This document shows, piece after piece, positions 8,879-17,874 of a DNA stretch of 57,663 bases. Both the position numbers and the translations under genes were made by a program. The DNA lies in NCBI GenBank assembly GCA_948330435.1, contig CAOJBY010000025.1, positions 1 to 57,663 on the forward strand, written 5' to 3'. How positions within the stretch are numbered: the first letter of the stretch is position 1; each line of letters begins with the position of its first letter. Origin of the DNA: an uncultured Lachnoclostridium sp. GTDB taxonomy: Bacteria; Bacillota; Clostridia; Lachnospirales; Lachnospiraceae. Below the pieces are notes generated by a model that searched no databases, was not told the DNA's origin, and saw nothing but the letters and a program-made list of their open reading frames with translations.

Positions 8879-9548
8879 GCGTATGCGGCCGGTAACTTGC
8901 GAGACGCCGAAGCCCCTTGTGAGTGTAAATGGAATCTGTATGATTGATACGGTGATTCAGGGATTAAGGGCAAATCATATATTTGAAATCTATATTGTAG
9001 TAGGGTATCGGAAAGAAAAATTCTATTATCTGGAAAGGAAATACCCTGGTGTAGTATTGATTGAAAATCCTTATTATGATACCTGCAACAATATTTCTTC
9101 TCTTTATATGGCCCGCAGTTATATAGAAAATGCATTCATTCTGGATGGAGATCAGATTATTTACAATTCTGATGTTTTGGGAAGAGATTTTGAACGTTCC
9201 GGTTATAACTGTGTGTGGACCGAGACCAGGACGGACGAATGGCTTTTGACAGTAGAAGAGGGAATTGTAACAGGCTGCAGCAGAAATGGTGGAGAAAAGG
9301 GCTGGCAGTTATTTAGCATTTCCCGTTGGAACACAGAGGATGGAAAAAGACTAAAAAGTCATATAGAGATTGAGTTTGAGGAAAAAAAGAACAGACAGAT
9401 CTATTGGGATGACGTTGCCCTCTTTTGCTATCCAAATGAGTATCAGCTGGGTATCACAAAAATGCAATTTGGGGATGTGGCGGAAATTGATAACTTACAG
9501 GAACTTATTTCATTAGACAAAAGCTATGGCAGATTTGTAAAAGTTTAA
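8829..9548 (+). CDS. Second LicC-like nucleotidyltransferase
   Basis: A 239-residue stand-alone nucleotidyltransferase with MAAGTGKRMRPV and ETPKPLVSVNG at its start, the pyrophosphorylase signature of LicC-type CTP:phosphocholine cytidylyltransferases. The start chosen is TTG 8829, since GGGAGA sits at 8815-8820 and the only ATG upstream (8742) lies far inside the previous gene and would add an unrelated extension; the next ATG lies inside the nucleotide-binding loop. The gene therefore overlaps the fusion gene by 50 bases in another frame. It may duplicate the CDP-choline step or activate a related substrate such as phosphoethanolamine or a sugar phosphate. Confidence 0.8.
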   Translation: MTNQVERAIIMAAGTGKRMRPVTCETPKPLVSVNGICMIDTVIQGLRANHIFEIYIVVGYRKEKFYYLERKYPGVVLIENPYYDTCNNISSLYMARSYIENAFILDGDQIIYNSDVLGRDFERSGYNCVWTETRTDEWLLTVEEGIVTGCSRNGGEKGWQLFSISRWNTEDGKRLKSHIEIEFEEKKNRQIYWDDVALFCYPNEYQLGITKMQFGDVAEIDNLQELISLDKSYGRFVKV

Positions 9549-9573
9549 AGGGAAAGCAGAGGAGAATTTAAAA

Positions 9574-11091
9574 GTGAAGAGAAAAGAAAATTTGTCAGAC
9601 CAAATAGACTGGATATCCATGCTTATACCCTTGGCAGGGGTCGTTATTTTGGGAATTATTTTTATGATTCTTCCGGAACAATCTGCAATGTTATTAGGAA
9701 CAATTCGCAGTTTCTTTGGTGATGAGGGCAGTATCTATTATGCATTACTTGGAACAGGTATTTTCGTATGCACCTTATATCTGGCATTTTCCAGATATGG
9801 CAAGGTAAAGCTGGGTAAAATTGACAAACCCCTGCATTCTTCTTTTAGTTGGGGGGTAATGATTTTTACTTCAACCATGGCGGCAGATATTTTGTTTTAC
9901 TCTTTGTGTGAATGGGCTTTATATGCCAACGAACCATACATTCAGGAAATGGGCGGGATTCAGCGGTGGGCTTCTACCTATCCATTGTTTCATTGGGGAC
10001 CAATTGCCTGGAGCTTTTATATTATCCTGGCAGTGGCATTCGGATTTATGTTGCATGTGAGAGGGCGTGATAAGCAAAAATTTTCGGAGGCTTGCCGGCC
10101 GATACTTGGCAAAAGGGTGGATGGCATTTCCGGAAAAGTAATAGATTTAATAGCTGTTTTTGCTTTGATTGCAGGAACTGCAACTACATTTTCCCTTGCA
10201 ACCCCCCTTTTGTCAGCAGCATTAAGTAAAGTGTTTGGCATGCCTTCCGGGAAGTGGCTGACGATTGCTGTGCTTTTGCTGATTGCGGGGATCTATACCT
10301 TAACTGTGCTGTTTGGCATCAGGGGTATTTCCAGACTGGCTTCGGTTTGTTCCTATTTATTCTTTGCACTGCTGGCTTATTTTTTAATTTTTGGAGGAGA
10401 AGCGGTCTATATATTAGAAACGGGATTTTCTGCATTGGGAAATTTGGTACAGAATTTTATTGTGATGTCTACATGGCTAGATCCACAGAGAGAAACATCT
10501 TTTCCGCAAAACTGGACCGTCTACTACTGGGCATACTGGATGGTATGGTGTGTGGCAACCCCCTTTTTTATAGGTTCCATCAGTAAGGGACGTACAATTA
10601 AGAATACAATTCTGGGTGGATATAGTTGGGGCCTGGCCGGAACATTCACCTCTTTTATCATACTGGGGAATTACGGAATGGCACAACAGTTAAAATATGG
10701 GATTGATATTTCGGGATTTATTGGGGCAGGAGGAGACTACGCTGAAGCAATTTTGAAGATTTTTGATACCCTTCCCTTTCCGGGTTTAGGCTTGCTTCTT
10801 CTTTCGGTTACTATGATTGCTTTTTATTCAACTACATTTGATGCATTAACTCTGGTAGTATCCTCCTACTCCTATAAAAGACTTTCGATAGAAAAAGAAC
10901 CCGATAAAAGAATAAGAGTTTTCTGGGCCATTATGTTTATTCTTTTTCCCATAGCACTTATTTTTGCCGGAAATTCCATGTACAGCTTGCAGTCTGTTTC
11001 AATTATCGCCGCATTTCCCATAGGCCTTGTGATTATACTGATTGTGGCAAGCCTTTTTAAGGATATGAAAGAATATTTGAATGAAAAATAG
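9574..11091 (+). CDS. BCCT-family choline/betaine transporter
   Basis: A 505-residue protein with about twelve membrane helices and the betaine-choline-carnitine carrier signature around residues 315-340 (WAYWMVWCVATPFF, then GSISKGRTIK). It would import choline or a related trimethylammonium compound across the cytoplasmic membrane. It starts at GTG 9574 behind GAGGAG, 25 bases after the second cytidylyltransferase, so it takes the place that LicB holds in Haemophilus-type lic operons. Its stop codon directly abuts the stop of the convergent gene on the other strand, with no terminator visible between them. Confidence 0.92.
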   Translation: MKRKENLSDQIDWISMLIPLAGVVILGIIFMILPEQSAMLLGTIRSFFGDEGSIYYALLGTGIFVCTLYLAFSRYGKVKLGKIDKPLHSSFSWGVMIFTSTMAADILFYSLCEWALYANEPYIQEMGGIQRWASTYPLFHWGPIAWSFYIILAVAFGFMLHVRGRDKQKFSEACRPILGKRVDGISGKVIDLIAVFALIAGTATTFSLATPLLSAALSKVFGMPSGKWLTIAVLLLIAGIYTLTVLFGIRGISRLASVCSYLFFALLAYFLIFGGEAVYILETGFSALGNLVQNFIVMSTWLDPQRETSFPQNWTVYYWAYWMVWCVATPFFIGSISKGRTIKNTILGGYSWGLAGTFTSFIILGNYGMAQQLKYGIDISGFIGAGGDYAEAILKIFDTLPFPGLGLLLLSVTMIAFYSTTFDALTLVVSSYSYKRLSIEKEPDKRIRVFWAIMFILFPIALIFAGNSMYSLQSVSIIAAFPIGLVIILIVASLFKDMKEYLNEK

Positions 11092-12021
11092 CTAGTTTTT
11101 TGCAGGAAACTTTTGAAGCAGCATCCTCTTTGCTTTTCCCATGACCTTTTTATACAGAGGTCTGATACCATATACCATCTCAACCATTTTCAAATCAAAC
11201 TCACAATCCGGCATCATGTATATGGGATGACGAAGGGGAAATTGCATGGGCATTGTCTCTACCGATAATTCTCCCATGTTGCTTGTATGGGTTGCATCAG
11301 CCCCATCGCCTATATTTGTTATTAGATTTACCGCAGGAGTTACAGACAGGCCGCCGTGAATAGAGCGGGCGAATGCCCACTGGCGGGCCCATGTTGTTAC
11401 TGGTACCATTTTATAAGAATAAGCATCAAAATCTTTCTTTCGGCTATTGTAAACGAGATTTCCAAATTTTTGTTTTGTGAGTTTTTTTACACGCCTGCTT
11501 TTCCATCTTTTCATGTCAAAATCAAAAAGTTTCCAGGCTCTGGCCCAGGTTGCCCATCCCCAGCAGCTGGCCCACTGTGCAAAGAAATAACTATCCCCAT
11601 CGGCATCCCATTGTTTCATCAGATTTGTCCCGCTTACCTGCATAATACGAGTATCATTTTTATAACGTTCTAACATTTCATCGCAGAATCGGAAGAAATC
11701 TGTCTCGGGAACACAGTCATCTTCTAATATAATTGCCTGTTTTACATTTTGAAACACCCAGCCAATACCGCTTGAAATTCGTCTGCCACATCCCAGATTG
11801 GCTTCGGAATAATTTCGCTCTATGGTACAGGGCCAATCAACATATTCAAATATCTTTCGTGTCTGTTCGCACTTTTCAGACTCGGCTTCATTTCTGGGGC
11901 CGTCTGCTATAATAAACAATTTTTCGGGCTGTACATTTTTTAATATTTCGTACAATCGCTTTGCCTTATCCTTGCGATTAAAAATAATGATAGCAACCGG
12001 GTTTTTTGTGTGATACGTCAT
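11092..12021 (-). CDS. Glycosyltransferase, GT-A type with EDD motif
   Basis: A 309-residue soluble protein with a GT-A nucleotide-sugar-binding fold: FNRKDKAKRLYEIL at the N-terminus, FIIADGPRN, and the metal-binding-like ILEDD at residues 98-102, then the aromatic WGWATWARAW. These mark a family often annotated as a GT2-like glycosyltransferase or sugar transferase in capsule clusters. The start chosen is ATG at 12021, with an AAGGA stretch upstream; the longer frame begins at TTG inside licD. It is co-transcribed with licD, so it may place the sugar that receives phosphocholine. A relative lies at 31928-32950. Confidence 0.75.
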   Translation of the reverse strand: MTYHTKNPVAIIIFNRKDKAKRLYEILKNVQPEKLFIIADGPRNEAESEKCEQTRKIFEYVDWPCTIERNYSEANLGCGRRISSGIGWVFQNVKQAIILEDDCVPETDFFRFCDEMLERYKNDTRIMQVSGTNLMKQWDADGDSYFFAQWASCWGWATWARAWKLFDFDMKRWKSRRVKKLTKQKFGNLVYNSRKKDFDAYSYKMVPVTTWARQWAFARSIHGGLSVTPAVNLITNIGDGADATHTSNMGELSVETMPMQFPLRHPIYMMPDCEFDLKMVEMVYGIRPLYKKVMGKAKRMLLQKFPAKN

Positions 12022-12037
12022 TGGCTTTCTTTCCTTT

Positions 12038-12859
12038 CTATTTTTCCAGGTGGTTTCCAAAGTCTATTTTTAAAACTTTGTGCCTGTCATAACGTTCATC
12101 TTCTGGTGGAAACTGCATGTAATCTCCATATAAAGAGTGTAAATATTCATCATATCTTTTAAATCCTTTAAACTGTGTGTCAGCGAAAGGATATTCCATT
12201 AATTCATCATAAAAGCTTCGGGGCTTGATTTCCACTGTAGAACCATAACAACTGCCAAAAATAGTCGTATATGTCGTGAGTTGTCTGTTGTAACCTAGCA
12301 TAAAATGATAATAGATTTTTTGAAGTAATTTTAAAGGAACTATCCCGGCGATTTGAAAAAGGATCTTTTTCAGTTTATTTTCATTACAACTTGAAAGATA
12401 ACCATTTTTTTCATATAATATGCCTTCCAGATAATCGCATAGGCGACATTGAAGATTTCTTTTTCTTGCTATATCTGATACATGATCACTTACAAAGACA
12501 TCTATAAAAATATTTTTATTTACGTTAGCTTTGATGGTGTTTTGTTCCGCATAGGTTGTTCCTTTTAACATAATTTTAGCATAAGGGAATGCAAAATGGG
12601 GATCTGTATTCCAAGTTTCAAGAAAAAAACTATCATTTAACTCCTGAGGAGCTATTTGTATAAAACGTTCATACTCATCTCTGAGCATCTCCACATCAAA
12701 ATCATCGTCCCAGGGAATAAACCCGGAATGCCGGATGGCTCCAAGTAAGGTTCCGCCGGACATACTGTATTGGATATTGTGCTTGTCACAGATTCTTTTA
12801 AATTCTTTGGCGATTTTTAATTGAAGTGCCTGGGTTTTCTGCAATTCTTCTTGCTTCAT
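12038..12859 (-). CDS. licD: LicD-family phosphocholine transferase
   Basis: A 273-residue protein with the LicD signature between residues 34 and 56: SGGTLLGAIRHSGFIPW followed by the acidic DDDFDVEM. LicD enzymes move phosphocholine from CDP-choline to glycans at the cytoplasmic face. The neighbouring LicA/LicC fusion and BCCT carrier make phosphocholine the likely substrate rather than ribitol phosphate. It has its own near-consensus promoter, divergent from the following glycosyltransferase operon, and a CGGAGAAAA ribosome binding site. Only one LicD is present, in contrast to the two cytidylyltransferase domains. Confidence 0.9.
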   Translation of the reverse strand: MKQEELQKTQALQLKIAKEFKRICDKHNIQYSMSGGTLLGAIRHSGFIPWDDDFDVEMLRDEYERFIQIAPQELNDSFFLETWNTDPHFAFPYAKIMLKGTTYAEQNTIKANVNKNIFIDVFVSDHVSDIARKRNLQCRLCDYLEGILYEKNGYLSSCNENKLKKILFQIAGIVPLKLLQKIYYHFMLGYNRQLTTYTTIFGSCYGSTVEIKPRSFYDELMEYPFADTQFKGFKRYDEYLHSLYGDYMQFPPEDERYDRHKVLKIDFGNHLEK

Positions 12860-12888
12860 TTTTTCTCCGATTATGTTTAATTTTTTTG

Positions 12889-12917
12889 ATATTACAGTAT
12901 TTTCAAAAACATGTCAA
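12889..12917 (-). promoter_or_regulatory. Consensus promoter of licD
   Basis: On the minus strand, TTGACA (12917-12912), a 17-base spacer and TAATAT (12894-12889). This is a near-perfect vegetative sigma-factor promoter, back to back with the plus-strand promoter at 12951-12980. Confidence 0.75.
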
Positions 12918-12950
12918 CTGCATTTTGCTTTAGACGGCATGAATTCTTTA

Positions 12951-12980
12951 TTTACATGTGTTTATACTTTATGTTATGAT
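12951..12980 (+). promoter_or_regulatory. Promoter of the 13009-24713 operon
   Basis: TTTACA (12951-12956), an 18-base spacer and TATGAT (12975-12980). The start codon follows 28 bases later with GAGGATG as ribosome binding site. No other convincing promoter was seen until 24713. Confidence 0.6.
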
Positions 12981-13008
12981 AGCCATAGTGAATCGTTGAG
13001 GATGCCAG

Positions 13009-14202
13009 ATGAAAAAACAAGAATCATATCGAGTATTAATTATTCATAATTATTATCAGATTCCGGGTGGAGAGGATACCGTTGTGAGCAATGAAAAGCG
13101 GCTGCTGGAACAGCACGGCCATGCCGCTTTTTTTTATATGCGTAAGAATCAGGAGATCAACGGATTCTCACTGTTTCAAAAGCTGAGCTTTCCTTTTCAA
13201 ACGGTGTTTTCACATAGAACTTATCGTGAGATTAAAAAGATTATAAGGGATAAGCATATTGATCTGATCCATGTACACAATACCCTAAGTCTTATCAGCC
13301 CTTCCGTGTATTATGCAGCCTTTAAGTGTAAGGTTCCGGTGATACAGACCGTTCATAACTTTCGTCTGTTGTGTCCGGGGGCTACCTTTGTGAGAAATGG
13401 TATGATCTGTGAGGATTGCGTGGAAAAAGGGCTGTTTTGTTCGGTAAAAGGAAAGTGTTATCGGAATTCTCGCCTACAGACATTTGTGAGTGCATTTACA
13501 TTGAAGCTGCATCGTATTATGGGGACTTATGGGAGAATATATTACATTTGTCTGACAGAGTTTAATAAAAAGAAGCTTTTGCAGCTGAATAATAGAGGAA
13601 AACAGTTAATAGAACCAGACCACATCTTTGTTAAACCTAATTTTGTATGGTCTAAAAGCGAGATTTTGCCCATGTCAAAGCGTAAAAACCAGTACCTGTA
13701 TGCAGGAAGGCTGGATACGTTAAAAGGAATCTGGGTACTTCTGGAAGCATGGGAAAAAATAAATGACTGCCAGCTGATGCTCTGTGGCGGAGGCCCGGAA
13801 GAGGCTCAGGTAAGTAGCTTTTTGAAGAAGAAAGGGTTCGATAAAGTTGGGCTTTTTGGACAAGTCACTCATGAGAAAGTATTAGAGATTTTGCGAGAGT
13901 CAAAAGCTCTGATTATGCCTACACAGTGGTATGAAGGACAGCCAATGGTGATTTTGGAAAGTTATTCTGTGGGAACGCCCGTTATTGGAAGCAGCCTGGG
14001 GAATGTGAAAGATATGATTGTGGAGGGAGTGACCGGATGTACTTTTACCCATAATGAGCCAGAAGAACTCCGCCATATCATTGAACACTTTCCGGAGTTT
14101 GAAGCTGCTGCCATTCGAAAGCATTTTGATGAGAAATATGGAAGTGAAGAGAATTACGAGAAACTGATAGAAATCTATGAACGAAGTATCGAGAATAGGT
14201 AA
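13009..14202 (+). CDS. Glycosyltransferase family 4 protein
   Basis: A 397-residue GT-B enzyme. The N-terminal half contains VLIIHNYYQIPGGED, typical of capsule GT4 enzymes; the C-terminal half has the E-x7-E element in EGQPMVILESY near residue 310 and GTPVIGS for the donor nucleotide. It includes a cysteine-bearing insert (CEDCVEKGLFC) after HNFRLLCPG, which is common in this subfamily. It opens the long plus-strand glycosyltransferase operon, directly behind a promoter. The donor and acceptor sugars cannot be read from sequence. Confidence 0.88.
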   Translation: MKKQESYRVLIIHNYYQIPGGEDTVVSNEKRLLEQHGHAAFFYMRKNQEINGFSLFQKLSFPFQTVFSHRTYREIKKIIRDKHIDLIHVHNTLSLISPSVYYAAFKCKVPVIQTVHNFRLLCPGATFVRNGMICEDCVEKGLFCSVKGKCYRNSRLQTFVSAFTLKLHRIMGTYGRIYYICLTEFNKKKLLQLNNRGKQLIEPDHIFVKPNFVWSKSEILPMSKRKNQYLYAGRLDTLKGIWVLLEAWEKINDCQLMLCGGGPEEAQVSSFLKKKGFDKVGLFGQVTHEKVLEILRESKALIMPTQWYEGQPMVILESYSVGTPVIGSSLGNVKDMIVEGVTGCTFTHNEPEELRHIIEHFPEFEAAAIRKHFDEKYGSEENYEKLIEIYERSIENR

Positions 14203-14209
14203 ACATATA

Positions 14210-15037
14210 ATGAAAAAAAAAATTCTGGCAGTTTTTACATGCTTTAATCGAAAAGAAAAAACTCTTTCCTGTGTCACAGGCCTGATAAAGGGAAATTCCG
14301 GGGTGGATTTGTACTTTATTGCAGTGGATGACGGAAGTACAGATGGAACAGCTGAAGCATTGGAACAAATAGAATCTGTGACGGTGCTCCACGGGGCGGG
14401 GGAATTGTATTATACGGGCGGAATGCGTGAGGGAATGAAGTACGCAAAGCGGCAAGAACTTTCATATGATTATGTGCTTCTTTTTAATGATGATGTAGAA
14501 TTTTACCCAGAAGTAATTGAGAAAATGGCAGATAGAATTTCTTACGGGAAAAATCAGGTGCTGGTTGGTGCAACTTGTGGAAGTGACGGAAAACTGTCTT
14601 ATGGTGGGGCAAAAAAGAAGTCACATTTTCGGCCTTCTTTCGAAATCGTAATGTCAAAGGATACGAAAGTATTCTGTGACACGTTTAATGCCAATTGTGT
14701 TTTGATTCCCTGGGAGATTTTTTATAAAGTTCCGGTTATGGATGCTCATTATCGTCATTCCCTGGGGGATTTTGCTTACGGCTTAACCCTGGGAAGACTG
14801 GGGTATGAGATGGAAACGGTTGATTTTTTTGTGGGAGTATGTGATGATAATCCGGTAGATGGAACCTGGCGGGATCCTAAGGTTTCCAGAAAAAAAAGGA
14901 TTCAAATGAAAGAATCGCCAAAGGGGCTTCCTGCAAAGGAATGGTTCTATTTTATAAAAAGTTATTTTGGAGTGACCAGTGCGTGTATTTTCACTGTGTT
15001 GCCATATGTGAAGATCTTACTTGGGAGGCCTACATGA
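14210..15037 (+). CDS. Glycosyltransferase family 2, rhamnosyltransferase-like
   Basis: A 275-residue GT-A enzyme beginning KKILAVFTCFNRKEK, with AVDDGSTDGT near residue 41 and FNDDVEF near residue 92. A hydrophobic stretch closes the C-terminus. The form resembles rhamnosyltransferase-type GT2 enzymes (the GGMREGMKYA and DTFNANCVLIP segments), which fits the dTDP-rhamnose genes at 50049-52647. ATG 14210 was chosen because the family fold begins there; the frame also opens at 14177 inside the previous gene. The ribosome binding site is weak, suggesting translational coupling. Confidence 0.85.
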   Translation: MKKKILAVFTCFNRKEKTLSCVTGLIKGNSGVDLYFIAVDDGSTDGTAEALEQIESVTVLHGAGELYYTGGMREGMKYAKRQELSYDYVLLFNDDVEFYPEVIEKMADRISYGKNQVLVGATCGSDGKLSYGGAKKKSHFRPSFEIVMSKDTKVFCDTFNANCVLIPWEIFYKVPVMDAHYRHSLGDFAYGLTLGRLGYEMETVDFFVGVCDDNPVDGTWRDPKVSRKKRIQMKESPKGLPAKEWFYFIKSYFGVTSACIFTVLPYVKILLGRPT

Positions 15038-15696
15038 AAGAATTTTTTGAACGTCACAGACGGATACAGAACGGTTTAGCCGCTTTCTATCGTTTCCTTT
15101 ATGGTACAAAAAAGAGGATAAAGGGGACGGGGAATCAGGTACACTTGCAGGGCAGTTTTTTGAAAAAGTGTAAAATTGAGATATACGGCCAGGATAATTG
15201 GATAGAGATTGGCGAGCGATGTGTGTTTGAAAACTGTCACATTTATATTCGGGGAAACCACAACCGAATTCAGATTAAAAAAGAGTGCAGGTGTACGAAA
15301 TTAGAGATCTGGGTGGAGGATGATGCCAACCAGGTAGGCATCGGACACAATACGCACATAATAGGGCAGACCCATTTGGCTGTAACAGAGGGAAAAGCAT
15401 TCCGAATGGGGGACAGATGCCTGTTGGCCAGCCACATTACCATGCGGACCGGAGACAGTCATACCATATTGGATCAGGATGGAAAACGGTGTAACCAGGC
15501 GGAAGATGTTTTTATTGGCAATCATGTTTGGATTGGACAGGGCGTTTATATCTTAAAAGGGGTTTCTGTGGGAGAAGATGCAGTGATCGGAACGGGAGCC
15601 GTAGTTACAAAGCCAGTGCCGGAAAAGACTGTGGCAGCAGGAAACCCGGCAAAGGTGATAAAAAAACAAATTACCTGGGAGTGTGAAAGGATCTAG
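15034..15696 (+). CDS. Hexapeptide-repeat acyltransferase
   Basis: A 220-residue left-handed beta-helix protein with repeated I/V-G-x-x hexads (IGNHVWIGQGVYIL, VGEDAVIGTGAVV) and the closing AAGNPAKVIKK typical of xenobiotic/sugar O-acetyltransferases. It would acetylate a sugar using acetyl-CoA in the cytoplasm. The start is ATG 15034, giving a 4-base ATGA overlap with the previous stop, with GGGAGG just upstream. The N-terminal 50 residues, rich in basic residues, precede the helix. The substrate is unknown. Confidence 0.87.
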   Translation: MKEFFERHRRIQNGLAAFYRFLYGTKKRIKGTGNQVHLQGSFLKKCKIEIYGQDNWIEIGERCVFENCHIYIRGNHNRIQIKKECRCTKLEIWVEDDANQVGIGHNTHIIGQTHLAVTEGKAFRMGDRCLLASHITMRTGDSHTILDQDGKRCNQAEDVFIGNHVWIGQGVYILKGVSVGEDAVIGTGAVVTKPVPEKTVAAGNPAKVIKKQITWECERI

Positions 15697-15698
15697 AG

Positions 15699-16970
15699 AT
15701 GAAAGTATTATGGCTGTGTAATATTATGCTTCCAAGGATTGCCAGAAGCCTTTCTATGCCTTTTCGCAGTACCAGTGGATGGCTCACTGGCCTGTCAGAG
15801 GAATTGCGGAAAGAGAGAGAGGTGGAGCTTATAGTCTCTTTCCCGGTTTTAACACAGGCAGTCCCCCTAGAAGGGGCAGTGGATGGAATGGAGTATTATG
15901 GCTTTCCCTGGAACGGGAAAGATTTTCGCTATTGCCAGGTGACGGAGGATTATTTTTATTCCGTACTTAAGGAAACAGAGCCGGATCTGGTTCATATTTT
16001 TGGAACAGAGTTCCCCCACACACTTGCGATGGTAAGAGCATGTGAACGAACAGATTTGCTTTCTCATACGGTGATAAGTATTCAGGGGCTGGTGTCTGTC
16101 TATGCGGAACACTTTCTGGCGGCTCTGCCGGAGCGAGTGTCCCATGCCTATACATTTCGGGATTTTGTTAAAAGAGATAATGTTCTTAAGGCTCAGAAAA
16201 AATATCTCTCCAGAGGAAAGCTGGAGCTGGAGGCTCTTGGGAAAGTGTCTCATGTAATTGGCCGTACAGACTGGGATCGGGCCTGCACAGCAAAGATAAA
16301 TTCCCGGGCGATCTATCATTTTTGCAATGAGACACTGCGAAAATCTTTTTATGAGAATCAATGGAGCCTGGAAAGCTGTGAACGCCATTCTGTTTTTGTC
16401 AGTCAGTGGGAATATCCCATCAAAGGTTTTCATCTGCTGTTGCGGGCTATGCCGGAGTTGGTAAGGAAATATCCGGATTTAAAGGTGTATACAACGGGAA
16501 AAAGTCCTTTTGAGCGAGTTGGATTTAAGGAGCGTCTGAAAGAAAGTTCCTATCTGGTATATATTAAGAAGTCAATAGAAATGTATCATTTGAAAGAACA
16601 CATTATATTTTTGGGAGGGGAACTGGATGAGCAGTCCATGTGTAAAGCATTTCTGCATGCCCATGTATTTTTATCTCCTTCTTCCATTGAAAATTCTCCT
16701 AATTCTTTGGGGGAGGCTATGATACTGGGCGTTCCCTGTGTGGCCTCAGATGTGGGTGGTGTGAGAAATATGCTGGTTCATGGAGAGGAAGGCTTTCTGT
16801 ATCCTTATGATGAGTACTATATGATTACCTATTATATCGGCCGTATTTTTGAGGATGACAGTCTGGCCTGTCGATTTTCCGGGGCAGGCAGGATGCATGC
16901 AAAGAAAACCCATGATCCTCACAAAAATATGGAAGATTTGAAAGAGAGTTATCAAAAGATAGCGAGGTGA
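15699..16970 (+). CDS. Glycosyltransferase family 4 protein
   Basis: A 423-residue GT-B enzyme. Features are VLWLCNIMLP at the N-terminus, LVHIFGTEFPHT, SQWEYPIKGFH before the donor domain, and SSIENSPNSLGEAM with GVPCVASDVGG around residues 328-352, the nucleotide-sugar binding loop. It starts two bases after the acetyltransferase stop, so the genes are translationally linked. Sugar specificity is not readable. Confidence 0.88.
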   Translation: MKVLWLCNIMLPRIARSLSMPFRSTSGWLTGLSEELRKEREVELIVSFPVLTQAVPLEGAVDGMEYYGFPWNGKDFRYCQVTEDYFYSVLKETEPDLVHIFGTEFPHTLAMVRACERTDLLSHTVISIQGLVSVYAEHFLAALPERVSHAYTFRDFVKRDNVLKAQKKYLSRGKLELEALGKVSHVIGRTDWDRACTAKINSRAIYHFCNETLRKSFYENQWSLESCERHSVFVSQWEYPIKGFHLLLRAMPELVRKYPDLKVYTTGKSPFERVGFKERLKESSYLVYIKKSIEMYHLKEHIIFLGGELDEQSMCKAFLHAHVFLSPSSIENSPNSLGEAMILGVPCVASDVGGVRNMLVHGEEGFLYPYDEYYMITYYIGRIFEDDSLACRFSGAGRMHAKKTHDPHKNMEDLKESYQKIAR

Positions 16971-16980
16971 GAAAAAGGGT

Positions 16981-17874
16981 ATGAATATTTTAATTGCAAC
17001 GGATGATAATTATGTAAAATATTATAGAGTTGCTCTTACTTCGTTGTGTGTGAACAATCCACAGGTAAGGGTCCACATCTATGTTTTTTATTCTCAGGGA
17101 CTGTCACAGGCGGGAATGGACGAATTAAAGACATTAGAAAAATATTACTCTATTCAGTTCCATTTTATATACGTGGATTGTTTTAAAGACATAAAAATGG
17201 ACCGATGGTCTATTGAAACCTATTATCGGGTTTTGGCCCTGGAATTGCCAGAAGCGGTGAAACGTATTTTATGGTTGGATGGAGATGTGATCGTTAACAA
17301 AGCCATTGAAGATTTTTATAACAGTGATTTTGGAGAAGCATATTTTATTGCATGTGAAGATAAAGGATTTTCCGGCGGATTGAATGCTGGAGAGTATGAA
17401 CGTCTGGGATTTTCCAGGGATCAGGTGTATGTGAATGCCGGAGTGCTGTTGATGAACTTAGAAGGACTTCGAAAAAGCTATACGACAGAACAATTTATCA
17501 ATTATATCTATGAGAATTTAGATAAGATGAAATATAACGATCAGTCCTTTTTAAATAAATTTTTTCAGGGTAAGATTAAGCTGGAGGATGAATTAAAATA
17601 TAATTGTCTGGTAAATGCCCACTATTATAAAGAAGAACGAAACATTATGGAACAGGCCTGTATTATTCATTTTGCCGGAAAAGGGCAACGACCCTGGAAT
17701 TATGAATTTCGTAAGCATTATGCCAGTGCAGTGAAAGGAGAGGTCTGGTGGCAGTATGCAAGAAAATGTGGTTGGGAACGAGAATATCGAAAATGGAAAG
17801 TGCTGAATTGGATTCGGGTCAGACCCTGGCAGATTGTTTATGACATTTACAGGCTGGTTATAAAAAAAAGGTGA
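16981..17874 (+). CDS. Glycosyltransferase family 8 protein
   Basis: A 297-residue retaining GT-A enzyme. The opening NILIATDDNYV and the DxD metal site in WLDGDVIVNK (near residue 100) are GT8 hallmarks, as are VNAGVLLMNL, DQSFLNKFF and IIHFAGKGQRPW. Such enzymes add galactose or glucose from UDP-sugars in LPS-type and capsule synthesis. The C-terminus is basic (YDIYRLVIKKR), suggesting membrane association. It overlaps the next gene by 4 bases if that one starts at GTG 17871. Confidence 0.92.
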   Translation: MNILIATDDNYVKYYRVALTSLCVNNPQVRVHIYVFYSQGLSQAGMDELKTLEKYYSIQFHFIYVDCFKDIKMDRWSIETYYRVLALELPEAVKRILWLDGDVIVNKAIEDFYNSDFGEAYFIACEDKGFSGGLNAGEYERLGFSRDQVYVNAGVLLMNLEGLRKSYTTEQFINYIYENLDKMKYNDQSFLNKFFQGKIKLEDELKYNCLVNAHYYKEERNIMEQACIIHFAGKGQRPWNYEFRKHYASAVKGEVWWQYARKCGWEREYRKWKVLNWIRVRPWQIVYDIYRLVIKKR

